DNA of 64,000 nt, from NCBI GenBank assembly GCA_035552155.1, contig DASZLX010000018.1, positions 248,001 through 312,000 of the forward strand, written 5' to 3'. Of this stretch, positions 9,188 through 18,322 are shown piece after piece (the first letter of the stretch is position 1; the number at the start of each line of letters is the position of its first letter). Source of the DNA: DASXHY01 sp035552155 (GTDB lineage: Bacteria > Verrucomicrobiota > Verrucomicrobiia > Limisphaerales > DASXHY01). Made by a program: the position numbers and the translations under genes. The notes under the pieces were generated by a model. It ran no database searches. It was not told the DNA's origin and saw nothing but the letters and a program-made list of their open reading frames with translations.

Positions 9188-12100
9188 ATGAAAAACGCAC
9201 TCCGAATCGTTTCGGGAACCATCCTTTGGCTCTCGTTATTGCCCGCGACAGGCCACGCCGACGACCGCTCGGACTGGCTGGAGAAAATGCAGGCGATCAT
9301 TCCGAAGAGCTATGTTTGCCGCCAGGCGGCCGCGCCGCTGACGATTGACGGCAAATTGAACGAGAAGGCGTGGAGCGCCGCTCCCTGGACGGATTATTTT
9401 TCCGACATCCAGGGCGACGCTAAACCGAAACCGCGATTTCGCACGCGGGCGAAGATGCTTTGGGACGATAATTTTCTCTACATCGGGGCGGAGATTCAGG
9501 AACCGCACGTCTGGGCGACCTTGACGAACCACGACTCGGTTATCTTCCGCGACCCGGATTTTGAAGTGTTCATCGACCCGGCCGGAAATACCCAACCGTA
9601 TTACGAGTTCGAGATGAATGCGCTGAACACCACGTGGGACCTGCTGCTCAACCGTCCTTATATGGACAACGGCAGGCCGCATGATAATTGGGAAATTCCC
9701 GGCTCCAAAACCGCTGTTCAGATTCAGGGCACGCTCAATCATTCCGGCGATGCCGATCGCGGCTGGACGGTGGAAATCGCCTTTCCCTGGAAGGTTCTTT
9801 CCGAGCACGCGCGCCATTCCGGCCCGCCCGCCGAGGGAGAGCAGTGGCGCATTAATTTCTCGCGCGTGGAATGGAAAATAACCACGAACAATGGCGCTTA
9901 CACAAAAGTGCCGAACACGCCGGAAGACAACTGGGTGTGGTCGCCGCAAGGCGTGGTGGACATGCACCGGCCGGAAATGTGGGGATTGGTGCAATTCACG
10001 GCGCTTCCCGCCCGGAAAAAACTCCAAGTTGAATCCATTCCCGGCAAAACCGCACGGGACGTGGCGCTCGGAATTTATTATTCCCAACGTGTTTTCCATG
10101 ACGGACACAACCGTTGGGCCACCAACGCCGCCGAATTGAATTGGGACTCCGGCAACGTGCCGGCCGGAGCCGGGGCGCCCACGGTGGAGATGACAGAGGA
10201 CGGTTACGTGTGTTCGGTTCCGTTCACGGAAAGTGGAAAAGAGCATGTCTGGCGAATCCGACAGGACCGGTTGCTGGAACTCGACCAGGTGTTGCCGGTG
10301 GAGAGCGAAAGTTTTGTGGCGGCTGCGGCGGAAAAATTCGGCGAGACGGGACGGCGCGCGGCTTATTTCCTGGTGGACAACATGCCGCCGGGCGACCGGG
10401 CGGTTTTCGACCGCGATTTTCTGATGGAAGATGTTTCGCTGGCGTTCCAGGCGCGCAAAAAATTTCCCTGGGCCACGAATGTTTCCGAGCGGATGTTTTT
10501 CAACGACGTGCTGCCTTACGCGTCGCTCGATGAGCCGCGGGATCCGTGGCGCGCGCAGTTTTTCGCGATGGGATCGGAAATCTGCCGCGATTGCAAGACC
10601 GCCACGGAAGCCGCGCAGGCGTTGAACCGGGAACTTTTCAAGCGCATCAATGTGCATTACAACCTGGCGCGCAAACGGAACAATCAAAGTCCGAAGGAAT
10701 CCATCGAGCAGGGCAAGGCGACCTGCACGGGATTATCGATCATCCTGGTGGATGCGTGCCGGGCGGTGGGCGTCCCCGCGCGCATTGTCGGTGTTCCGGA
10801 ATGGGCGAACAAGGAAGGAAATCATACCTGGGTCGAGATCTGGGATGGCGGCTGGTATTTCATGGGCGCGGACGAGTATGACAAGGCCGGGCTCAATCGC
10901 GGCTGGTTTGTCGCCGACGCCGCCAACACCGCTCGCAGCACCAACCGATTGAACCAGGTTTTCGCGACGAGCTGGCGCCGCACGGGTGATTACTTTCCGA
11001 TGTCATGGAATCTTCAATCGCGGGACGTGCCGGGAGTAAATGTCTCCGCGCGCTACGCCCTGCTGGTGGCGGACACCAATTCCACGCACGACCTCGTGAG
11101 CGTGCGGCTGCTGGATAAAGAAAACGGCGAGCGTGTGGCCGCGAGCGTCGAGTTGCGGGACGCGCGGGGAAAACTCCTGGCCTCCGATCATACGCGCAGC
11201 GGCACGGCTGACCTCAATGACATGCCGGGATTCACCCTGCCAGAAAATGCCGCGAGCGTGATTTTCCGCTTCGTGCGGGACGGTGAGGCGCGCGAAAAAT
11301 CGGTCCCCTGCGCTCTTTGCATGAAGTCGCACACGCTGGATTTCGCCTGGAATGAACTGACTCCGGTGGCCCCGGAAATTCTGTCCGTGGAAACCTGGAT
11401 GGCAAAACCGGCCGCGGAACGCGGCGCGCCGCCGGAGGTTCAGTTATCCCGCGAGGCGGCTAAACGCGTGACTGCGCTGGCATGGGATGACGTGGAGAAA
11501 TCACGGGCCGCCACCGCGACCGCGGAATTATCTGACAAAAAAATCAATCTCGGGGAACATTCGTTGAAATGGCTGGAACGGACTTTTGGCGACGCGCCCG
11601 ACGGAAAACACAGTCTTTGGATCACGATGCACGGCGGCGGCCAGGGCACGGAGGAGGAAAACGATTTGAATTGGAAGGGCTATTACGGGCGCTACGAATT
11701 TCCGCCGGGCAGCATCAATGTCGCGCCACGCTCGCCGGCGAACACGTGGAACATGTGGTTTGTGCCCTGGGTGGACGACCTCTTTGACCGGATGATTGCC
11801 GATTACGTTCTGCAACGCGGCGTGGATCCCAGCCGCGTTTATCTCATCGGTTATTCCGCCGGCGGCGACGGGGTTTACCAACTCGCGCCGCGCCTCGCTG
11901 ATCGCTTCGCGGCTGCGGGCATGTGCGCCGGGCACCCGAACCAGGTCACGCCGGAAGGGCTGCGCAATTTGCCGTTCCTGCTTTACATGGGCGGGGCGGA
12001 CGATGCTTACCATCGCAACACCGTCGTGCGCGAGTTCAGCGCGAAAATAGATGCTTTGCAGGCGCGCGATCCTGACGGTTACTGGCATCGGCTCACGGTT

Positions 12101-12517
12101 TACCCGGGTCTGCCGCACAACATGCAGGGGCGCGAAGCGGAAATGATCCCGCGCATGGCCCCCATGCGGCGCGCGCTCTGGTCCAGGCGCGTTGTGTGGG
12201 GGAAACAAGACGGAGGGGCGACGCACACGCGGTTCTATTGGCTCGAGCGCGACGCGGCGGATGTAAAGCCAACCGATATTTTCGCGGCGCACGTGGAAGG
12301 ACAAACCATCACCATCGAAACACCCGCGAGCGGTCGTTTGACGTTGCGTCTTTCCGACGAATTGCTGGACCTCGACCAGCCGGTTCGGGTCGTTGCCGGA
12401 GGCAAAACGGTTTTTGAGGGAAACGTCAAACGCTCCTTCGACGCGATCTATCAATCCTTGCGCGAGCGGGAAGATCCACAAACGGTTTGCACTGCGCTGC
12501 TGCCGGTTTCGTGGTAG
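9188..12517 (+). CDS. Secreted CBM9-like / transglutaminase-like / esterase fusion protein
   Basis: 1109 aa from the ATG at 9188, which gives a clear signal peptide (MKNALRIVSGTILWLSLLPATGHA). The earlier in-frame start at 9110 is TTG and precedes it by 26 codons. Residues about 40-270 resemble a family 9 carbohydrate-binding domain (PLTIDGKLNEKAWSAAPW). Residues about 480-600 resemble a transglutaminase-like domain with a plausible triad C513 (KATCTGLS), H546 (NHTWVEIW) and D562 (GADEYD). Residues about 800-1010 look like an alpha/beta-hydrolase esterase with nucleophile S890 in GYSAGG and a likely His in GLPHNMQG. I do not recognise the whole combination. It could remove ester groups from, or process peptide linked to, the glycan attacked by its neighbours. 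Confidence 0.85.
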   Translation: MKNALRIVSGTILWLSLLPATGHADDRSDWLEKMQAIIPKSYVCRQAAAPLTIDGKLNEKAWSAAPWTDYFSDIQGDAKPKPRFRTRAKMLWDDNFLYIGAEIQEPHVWATLTNHDSVIFRDPDFEVFIDPAGNTQPYYEFEMNALNTTWDLLLNRPYMDNGRPHDNWEIPGSKTAVQIQGTLNHSGDADRGWTVEIAFPWKVLSEHARHSGPPAEGEQWRINFSRVEWKITTNNGAYTKVPNTPEDNWVWSPQGVVDMHRPEMWGLVQFTALPARKKLQVESIPGKTARDVALGIYYSQRVFHDGHNRWATNAAELNWDSGNVPAGAGAPTVEMTEDGYVCSVPFTESGKEHVWRIRQDRLLELDQVLPVESESFVAAAAEKFGETGRRAAYFLVDNMPPGDRAVFDRDFLMEDVSLAFQARKKFPWATNVSERMFFNDVLPYASLDEPRDPWRAQFFAMGSEICRDCKTATEAAQALNRELFKRINVHYNLARKRNNQSPKESIEQGKATCTGLSIILVDACRAVGVPARIVGVPEWANKEGNHTWVEIWDGGWYFMGADEYDKAGLNRGWFVADAANTARSTNRLNQVFATSWRRTGDYFPMSWNLQSRDVPGVNVSARYALLVADTNSTHDLVSVRLLDKENGERVAASVELRDARGKLLASDHTRSGTADLNDMPGFTLPENAASVIFRFVRDGEAREKSVPCALCMKSHTLDFAWNELTPVAPEILSVETWMAKPAAERGAPPEVQLSREAAKRVTALAWDDVEKSRAATATAELSDKKINLGEHSLKWLERTFGDAPDGKHSLWITMHGGGQGTEEENDLNWKGYYGRYEFPPGSINVAPRSPANTWNMWFVPWVDDLFDRMIADYVLQRGVDPSRVYLIGYSAGGDGVYQLAPRLADRFAAAGMCAGHPNQVTPEGLRNLPFLLYMGGADDAYHRNTVVREFSAKIDALQARDPDGYWHRLTVYPGLPHNMQGREAEMIPRMAPMRRALWSRRVVWGKQDGGATHTRFYWLERDAADVKPTDIFAAHVEGQTITIETPASGRLTLRLSDELLDLDQPVRVVAGGKTVFEGNVKRSFDAIYQSLREREDPQTVCTALLPVSW

Positions 12518-12522
12518 AGCAA

Positions 12523-12556
12523 TAAAAAACCCGGAGCTTTTGGCCCCGGGTTTTTG
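12523..12556. terminator. Bidirectional terminator between convergent genes
   Basis: An A-run, a GC stem (acccgg...ccgggt) with a short loop and a T-run, symmetrical on both strands. It lies between the stop of the fusion protein gene (plus) and the stop of the pseudopilin gene (minus), so it can serve both. Confidence 0.85.
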
Positions 12557-12571
12557 AGTTAAACAAGAGAA

Positions 12572-12955
12572 TTACGGCAGCTTGTGACCGTTGGAGGCCG
12601 ACAACGTGCAGGTCGGAGCCGTGCTCACCGGAGACGCGGTATACGATCCGCCCGAGGGGCATTTGACCGCGCCTTGACCGGTGCCGTTGATCGATCCGTT
12701 GCCACCGCGGCCGAGATACACCTTCAACGAGCTGAGCGCCGGCGTGGCCGTGCTCAACGCGCCGGTTTCCAACGCCCACTGTTGCTGGGCGCCGTCAATG
12801 AGGCGCAGGTTGTTGATGCAGGTGTTCTTCCGGGCGGTTTCACGAGCCTTGATGAAGTTCGGGATCGCAATCGCGGCCAGGAGACCGATGATTGCCACCA
12901 CGATCATGATTTCGACGAGCGTGAAGCCCGCTTTGCGTGAGGTCTGGATTTTCAT
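12572..12955 (-). CDS. Type II secretion/type IV pilin-like pseudopilin
   Basis: 127 aa. A short basic leader is followed by the prepilin peptidase site KAG|FTLVEIMIVVAIIGLLAAIA, giving a hydrophobic N-terminal helix with Glu at mature position 5. The small globular part has two Cys (CPSGG..., PTCTLS) that may form a disulfide near the C-terminus. The size and FIKARETARKNTCINNLRLIDGA stretch are typical of abundant single-copy pseudopilins scattered through planctomycete and verrucomicrobial genomes. No secretion operon surrounds it. It ends in a shared terminator and has a long structured leader. Confidence 0.9.
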   Translation of the reverse strand: MKIQTSRKAGFTLVEIMIVVAIIGLLAAIAIPNFIKARETARKNTCINNLRLIDGAQQQWALETGALSTATPALSSLKVYLGRGGNGSINGTGQGAVKCPSGGSYTASPVSTAPTCTLSASNGHKLP

Positions 12956-13434
12956 ACTAATTACTGCTTTCTATCGGCGGCGTGAACACGGTGACCGGCG
13001 GGTTATGTACTATTGCATTTTGGTTCACTTATTGCCGGTCACCAACCGCACGTCCCTTCTTAGCAGTCCCGGTGCCATGACAATTTTTGCAAAGCCTCAG
13101 ACATTTTTGTAAAGTCTCCGAGGGAAAGTTTGTTCCATCTCCTCGGAGAGTATAACTGGTAGCCAGTGTTCCCGTGCGTGACTGCATCATTTTTGGACTG
13201 CTGTCCTGTTTTTTACCTGCCGGAGTGGAAAAATCAGGTTTCCGGGCCCGCCAAGACAGTTGAAGTGTTTATAATTGAGGGAATAACCGTTACGCCTGCC
13301 TAAAAACCTTCCGGCGGTGCCAAAGTTGAAAGGAATCGTGCCCGGAAAACAGGCAAACCACTTCATAATCGCCCGAGCCAACCAGTCAACGGATGAGCCG
13401 CTCCGCGCTTAAAGCGAGCGGGAACGGCATCACT
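12956..13434. other. Upstream region of the pseudopilin gene (479 bases)
   Basis: No convincing gene. A short minus-strand frame at 13187-13381 has no recognisable features. The part next to the pseudopilin start contains a 10-base perfect inverted repeat (12990-12999 and 13034-13043). Confidence 0.5.
12990..13043 (-). promoter_or_regulatory. Inverted repeat in the pseudopilin leader
   Basis: ggtgaccggc at 12990-12999 and gccggtcacc at 13034-13043 are perfect complements across 34 bases. They lie 35-88 bases upstream of the pseudopilin ATG. An inner gtgaac/gttcac pair can extend the fold. It may be an mRNA leader structure or a split operator. Confidence 0.45.
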
Positions 13435-15234
13435 TTACTCGTCCGCAGAGAGCCGCTCGTCGAGATTCCAGGCGGCGCTGATGAGCGCGATGTGGGAAAG
13501 CGCCTGTGGGAAGTTGCCCAGGTGCTCGCCACAGGAACCGAGTTGTTCGGCGTAAAGGCCGAGATGGTTCGCGTATCCGAGCGCCTTCTCAAAAATAAAG
13601 CGCGCCTGCTTCAAGTCCCCTGCCCGGGCGAGACACTCGACGTACCAGAATGAACACGTCGAAAAAGTTCCCTCGTGGCCGCGCAAACCGTCCGAGGCGG
13701 CTTTTTCGGGGCGATAGCGGTACACCAACGAATCTTCGACGAGATGTTTTTCAATGGCTTTCAGCGTGGACTTCCAGCGCGGATCGGTGGGGCTGACAAA
13801 TTTCACGAGCGGCAGCAGGAGCGACGCGGCATCCACCGTGGATGCTCCCTGGTATTGAACGAAGGACTGCAATTTGGGGTTCCAAAATTTCTGGTAGATG
13901 TTTTTATAAATGTCATCGCGAATGCGATGCCACCGCACCAGCGGCGCGGGAAAGGAACGGCGTATCGCCAATTTCATGGCGCGATCAATCGCCACCCAGC
14001 ACATCGCGCGCGAATACAGAAACTGGTGCGCGCCGCCGCGGACTTCCCAGATGCCATCATCCGGTCTTTTCCAATTTTTGCAGACCCATTCCACCAGCGT
14101 CACGATGTGGGCCCAAAAGTCGTAGGAAATCGGTTCGCCGTGTTTTTCGTAGATCAAGACGGAATCCATCAGCTCGCCATAAATGTCCAGTTGCAACTGG
14201 TGGCTCGCGCCGTTGCCGATGCGGACGGGCCGCGATTGGCGATAACCTTCGAAATTCTTCAGGATGGATTCCGGCAATTCGCACCGGCCATCGAGTCGAT
14301 ACATCACCTGCAACGGCTTGCCGGGCTTCAATTCGCGGCACCGTTTTTCCATCCACTGCATGAACGCGCGCGCCTCCTCCGTGTAACCGAGACGCATCAA
14401 TGCGTAGAGCGTAAACGACGCGTCGCGAATCCAAGTGTAACGGTAATCCCAGTTGCGCACGCCGCCGATGGTTTCCGGCAGGCCGAAAGTGGGCGCCGCG
14501 ACGATCGAGCCGTTCGGTTCGGAAGTCAGAAGTTTGAGCGTCAGCGCGGAGCGATTCACCATTTCACGCCAGCGGCCCCGGTATTTTGAGTGGGCCACCC
14601 ACCCGAGCCAGTAATTCATCGTTTCCTTGAATGCCTCGGAAATGTAATCCGGATTTGCCGAAGGCGATTCGCCATCCGCCTCTTCCAGAACGAAGGAGGC
14701 GGTCTGGCCAGCGCGCAATTTGAACTCAGCCACCGCCGCGCCGTCCCGGGTTTTCAGGGGAACACTGCTGCGCAATCGCACGGCGGGAAGGGCCTTGTCC
14801 CGGGGAACGAAAATAATTTCATGCGGCTTCTTTTCGATCGTGTGGGCGGTACGGCCGTAATTGAATTTCGGGGCGCAGACGACGCGAAAGCGAATTTCTC
14901 CCCGAACCACTTTCACCCGCCGCACTAGGTTGTGCCGGTGCCCGAGATGCTGCATGGCCATGAAGTCGGAAATGGCGGCAATGCCGTCTTCACCAAGAAA
15001 GCGGGTGAGCAGGATGTTGGTGTCGGGCAAATATCGCTGCCGATGCTTGAATTCGCCGGATACCGGCGCAATATCAAAGCTGCCTCCGTTTTTGTCATCG
15101 AGCAGCGCGGCGAATATTGTCGGCGAATCGAAATTCGGGAAACACATGAAATCGATTGACGCCTCCATGCTGATGAGGGCGGCGGTGGTCAGGTCGCCAA
15201 TCACGCCGTGATTTTCAATGGGTTGATAACTCAT
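13435..15234 (-). CDS. GH15-like glucoamylase/trehalase-family protein
   Basis: 599 aa from the ATG at 15234 (MSYQPIENHGVIGDLTTAAL), the usual N-terminus of this cytoplasmic GH15 group. An in-frame start 14 codons upstream is possible. There is no signal peptide. An N-terminal beta-sandwich (to about 220) precedes an (alpha/alpha)6 barrel with NWDYRYTWIRDASFTLYAL and, near the end, GHEGTFSTCSFWYVECLARAG, whose Glu is the likely catalytic residue. Relatives hydrolyse alpha-glucosides such as trehalose or maltooligosaccharides, and the substrate here cannot be fixed. It stands alone, with 479 bases to the downstream pseudopilin gene. Confidence 0.9.
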   Translation of the reverse strand: MSYQPIENHGVIGDLTTAALISMEASIDFMCFPNFDSPTIFAALLDDKNGGSFDIAPVSGEFKHRQRYLPDTNILLTRFLGEDGIAAISDFMAMQHLGHRHNLVRRVKVVRGEIRFRVVCAPKFNYGRTAHTIEKKPHEIIFVPRDKALPAVRLRSSVPLKTRDGAAVAEFKLRAGQTASFVLEEADGESPSANPDYISEAFKETMNYWLGWVAHSKYRGRWREMVNRSALTLKLLTSEPNGSIVAAPTFGLPETIGGVRNWDYRYTWIRDASFTLYALMRLGYTEEARAFMQWMEKRCRELKPGKPLQVMYRLDGRCELPESILKNFEGYRQSRPVRIGNGASHQLQLDIYGELMDSVLIYEKHGEPISYDFWAHIVTLVEWVCKNWKRPDDGIWEVRGGAHQFLYSRAMCWVAIDRAMKLAIRRSFPAPLVRWHRIRDDIYKNIYQKFWNPKLQSFVQYQGASTVDAASLLLPLVKFVSPTDPRWKSTLKAIEKHLVEDSLVYRYRPEKAASDGLRGHEGTFSTCSFWYVECLARAGDLKQARFIFEKALGYANHLGLYAEQLGSCGEHLGNFPQALSHIALISAAWNLDERLSADE

Positions 15235-15373
15235 GAACTGTTTTTTCGGGAGCCATTTGGACGCGGCTCGCAGCAAACAATCTTCGGTAAGATACCATCT
15301 CCTCCATTTTCCACATTAGGGCGTTTCCCCATTGGGAGGACGAGCGGAAGGCAAAGACGGACGGGTCAATTTG

Positions 15374-15404
15374 CCACAGAGGCACAGAGCGCGCAGAGCG
15401 CGAT
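15374..15404. repeat. Short cacagag-type imperfect tandem repeat
   Basis: Imperfect direct repeats (cacagagg, cacagagc, gcgcagagcgcg) just beyond the GH99-like stop. They are simple in composition and have no evident function. Confidence 0.4.
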
Positions 15405-15408
15405 GAGC

Positions 15409-16638
15409 TTACTTCGAATCGAACTCGGCCAGTTGCCGCCTCGCGCCGGGCAAATCGTTGGCGACGACGGCATCGAAGACAGCGTCCAATTTTGGTTTCA
15501 CGGCGTTGTTAGTGCTGAAGCGGCAACGCAGATGGAACAGCCGGGCGGCTAATTCCAGATCGTTCGTGCGATAGGAAAATTTCGGGTCCATGTACAAGCG
15601 GCGATGGTCCTGGATGATTTCCAGATCGCGATAGCCATATTCCACGGTCGGTTCGACCATGGTTCCTTCGCCGAAATCGTTCCAGGTGACGACCTGCGCC
15701 ATGGCGCTGTTGTTGGTGAGCGCGCGCTCGAGGGTGGCGCGGAGAATATCGCCCTGCTTATCACCCAGATAACCCCAATAATCGCGCACCCCGGCTTGTT
15801 GGTAGATGTCGTGGAAGCGCGGAAAACCGCTGCTGATAAAGGCGGGCCAGGCGCCGCCGTTTTGTTGAAAAGTCGAAAGATAGCCCTCCAACGCCGCGCC
15901 CGACAGCACGCCTTCGGTCCCCGGCGCCTGGCTCAACCACATGGGAGGCCAGTCGAATGCGCCCACGCCGGCCGAGAGCCGGTTGTCCTCGGTGAAAAAC
16001 GCCGGGGGATTGGTCAGCACGGAAAAGATGGCCTGCCATTGCGAGTTGGTCTTGAAATATTGCGGCCCGAAATTCAGCAGCACCGGCTTATCGTTCCAGC
16101 GCAGGTAACTCGCGTCGGAAAAATAATTCGTTTGCACGTATAACATCGTTTGCTGAGCGTGCGCCAGCGCGTTGCTGGCCGGGATGTAGCCGCCGCTAAT
16201 TTCCTGCTGAATGGTCTGGTCCTCGTAACAGAGGCAGAACTTCAGGCCGGCCCGGCGCGCGTATTGGAAAATGGCGGCGGTGCGCTGATTGTTGACGCCG
16301 TAATCCAGATATTCATCCGGCCCGTACCAGTCCACGATGATGCCGTCGATGCCGGCCAGTTTCATGAGCAGCACGTGATATTCGAGGACGGCGGGGTCCG
16401 CCGAGTCGTAGGGACCGATGAGCGGATAATACCAGGAAGCAATCTGCCGTTCGCCGGCGGCGTTGATGGTGTCCGGATCGAAATGATTCATGGTCCAGTG
16501 CCAGCCCCAGTTGGGACTGTAGGGCTTGGCGACGTACCACGGCATGTAATAGACGAGGAGCGGTTTGGCGGCGGCCTCCAAACTCCACGACAATCCGAGC
16601 AGCGCGAAAATCAAAAGTTGAATGCGGATGCGTTTCAT
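15409..16638 (-). CDS. Secreted GH99/GH71-like glycoside hydrolase, paralogue 1
   Basis: 409 aa with a signal peptide (MKRIRIQLLIFALLGLSWSLEAAA). The barrel starts PLLVYYMPWYVAKPYSPNWGWHWTMNHF and contains GIDGIIVDWYGPD and WNDFGEGTMVEPT. The last motif corresponds to the catalytic Glu region of GH99 (WxEGT), but one canonical Glu is an Asp (NDFGEGT). GH99 enzymes are endo-alpha-mannosidases/mannanases; the substrate here is unknown. It is closely related along its whole length to the protein at 24650-26101, which has about 90 extra C-terminal residues. It is the last gene of the minus-strand block. Confidence 0.82.
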   Translation of the reverse strand: MKRIRIQLLIFALLGLSWSLEAAAKPLLVYYMPWYVAKPYSPNWGWHWTMNHFDPDTINAAGERQIASWYYPLIGPYDSADPAVLEYHVLLMKLAGIDGIIVDWYGPDEYLDYGVNNQRTAAIFQYARRAGLKFCLCYEDQTIQQEISGGYIPASNALAHAQQTMLYVQTNYFSDASYLRWNDKPVLLNFGPQYFKTNSQWQAIFSVLTNPPAFFTEDNRLSAGVGAFDWPPMWLSQAPGTEGVLSGAALEGYLSTFQQNGGAWPAFISSGFPRFHDIYQQAGVRDYWGYLGDKQGDILRATLERALTNNSAMAQVVTWNDFGEGTMVEPTVEYGYRDLEIIQDHRRLYMDPKFSYRTNDLELAARLFHLRCRFSTNNAVKPKLDAVFDAVVANDLPGARRQLAEFDSK

Positions 16639-16776
16639 TCAGCACTCGTTAATCTGAGTCTGATGATGCCATTTTCCTGCCGCCGCCGAAACGTCCAAAT
16701 ATTTCAATGCAGAAACCTTTCGGATGGATACCGTCGACATTGGCACTTCGGCATTCGGATTATCCACGCGTCTTCC

Positions 16777-18192
16777 TCAGGGCGAGCTGACCCGCAGAAA
16801 TCCTGCATTGTTCGCGGGCAACGTGACGGTCGTTGTCGTCAGGTTCCCGGCGGAAGGAATGCCGCTGGCCAAAATATTATTGGCGAACGGATCGAGGACC
16901 AGATTGCTGGAATATTGCACGGAGTAGGTCCCGTCCGGCGTGGAGGTCCACGTCAAGGTGTACTGGTGTGTGGCTGGATTGTATTGTGAGGACGTGATGA
17001 GAATCTGCTGCGGCGCGGAGCCGCTGACGATGATGGAGCCGGAGGTCAGGAGATTGTCGATCCAGGTCAGCCCGGAAGCAAGCCGAGGATAGCTGGTGGA
17101 ATCAAAGGCGCCGTTGTAATTCGTGGCGGAAAAGAATTTGTAGGTCGAACCGGGAGCCGGAGGCGGTCCGGAATTGATCACGTTGAGATTGCCGGCGTAA
17201 TACAAAGTCATCGGGTTCGTGGCGTAGGTTTGCATCACCAGTTGGTTGGTATTGGCGAGGTCGAACACCAGCGTGCCGGTAAGGGTCGGCGTATTGGTCG
17301 TCAGCGTGATGGTGGTGGCGATGAGATAAGTGCCGCTGACGCCGATGGTGGGGATTTTGATTGGCTTCCCGGCGATCGCACCCGAACCGGTGAAGGTGAT
17401 GTTACCGTAACCTTTGCCCACGATGAGCCCCTGGTTGGTGAGGCTCCCGCCGATGGCCCACTGGACGACATCAGAAATGTTCCAACCGATGGCATTGCTG
17501 CTGACCAGGACGTTTCCACCGAAATAGTTCGACCCGCTCGCGCCGTCAAGGTCGAGCATCAGCCCTGCGATGGTGGTGTTGCTCATCACGGTTAAATTAT
17601 AGGAGGAACAATCCCAGGAGGAGTTCGTGCCGAGCAAGAGATTGCCCATGACGGTGAAATCCGCGCCCTGCTGCACCTTGATTTTGCCCACCACCGTCAT
17701 GTCGCCGGAGACGGTTATGGCCGCGGCCGGATCTTCGGAGTTCACAGTGCCGTTATAGAAATCAATCTGGTTGGTGGTGACGGTATTGCTGAAGACGAGG
17801 TTGAAATAATCCTGATGCTTAGCCCAGAAGGGATTATTGGAGTAGAGCACGGTGTTGCCAGGCGCGCTGGTGTCCAGGTTGGCCAACTCGAAGGTGCCGT
17901 TGGCGCCCGCGGGATCATCGATGTTCAAAAGAGCGTTGGCCGCCATTACCACGGTGCCGCTGCCATAAATATACGCGGCGGCGGCATTGGAGCGGACCGT
18001 CACCACGAATGGATCTTCAATATCAACGCTATCGTTGGTTCCGGGAACAATTCCGTTCGGCCAGGGCGCGTCGGGAATGGTGGACTCCCAATCTCCGCTG
18101 CCGGTGGCCGTAATATCGTCCGCGTGCGAAGCGCAGGCGAAAGCAACGGCCAGCGCAATCACCAATGACTTAAGGATCAATGCTGTTTTCAT
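16777..18192 (-). CDS. Secreted beta-helix-like repeat protein of unknown function
   Basis: 471 aa with a signal peptide (MKTALILKSLVIALAVAFACASHA). The mature part is rich in Asn, Thr, Ser and Gly, with irregular beta-strand repeats such as ADFTVMGNLLLGTNSSW and GSLTNQGLIVGKGYGNITFTG. This pattern resembles right-handed beta-helix or autotransporter-type passenger repeats. The last ~80 residues (QQILITSSQYNPATHQYTLTWTSTPDGTYSVQYSSNL) are a recurrent C-terminal beta module seen in secreted proteins of this lineage. No catalytic motif is seen. It follows the PEP-CTERM gene and may be an extracellular surface protein. Confidence 0.8.
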   Translation of the reverse strand: MKTALILKSLVIALAVAFACASHADDITATGSGDWESTIPDAPWPNGIVPGTNDSVDIEDPFVVTVRSNAAAAYIYGSGTVVMAANALLNIDDPAGANGTFELANLDTSAPGNTVLYSNNPFWAKHQDYFNLVFSNTVTTNQIDFYNGTVNSEDPAAAITVSGDMTVVGKIKVQQGADFTVMGNLLLGTNSSWDCSSYNLTVMSNTTIAGLMLDLDGASGSNYFGGNVLVSSNAIGWNISDVVQWAIGGSLTNQGLIVGKGYGNITFTGSGAIAGKPIKIPTIGVSGTYLIATTITLTTNTPTLTGTLVFDLANTNQLVMQTYATNPMTLYYAGNLNVINSGPPPAPGSTYKFFSATNYNGAFDSTSYPRLASGLTWIDNLLTSGSIIVSGSAPQQILITSSQYNPATHQYTLTWTSTPDGTYSVQYSSNLVLDPFANNILASGIPSAGNLTTTTVTLPANNAGFLRVSSP

Positions 18193-18276
18193 TTTCGACG
18201 GAGTCGATTCGAACTCGGGAAGGTTTACTTTTTGCCGGCTGGATCGGGAATCGATGGTTTAACTGAACGACTTGTT

Positions 18277-18304
18277 AAAAAAAGCCGCCCCGAAGGGCGG
18301 CTTG
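18277..18304 (-). terminator. Rho-independent terminator after the PEP-CTERM gene
   Basis: On the minus strand: aagccgccc-ttcg-gggcggctt followed by a run of seven T. It sits 19 bases beyond the PEP-CTERM stop and before the next gene. Confidence 0.9.
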
Positions 18305-18322
18305 AGAAAGGCAACCCTGACC

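Noticed and set aside
13187..13381. Possible 64-aa minus-strand gene
   Set aside because: No ribosome-binding site, no domain and unusual composition; probably a chance frame in the pseudopilin upstream region.
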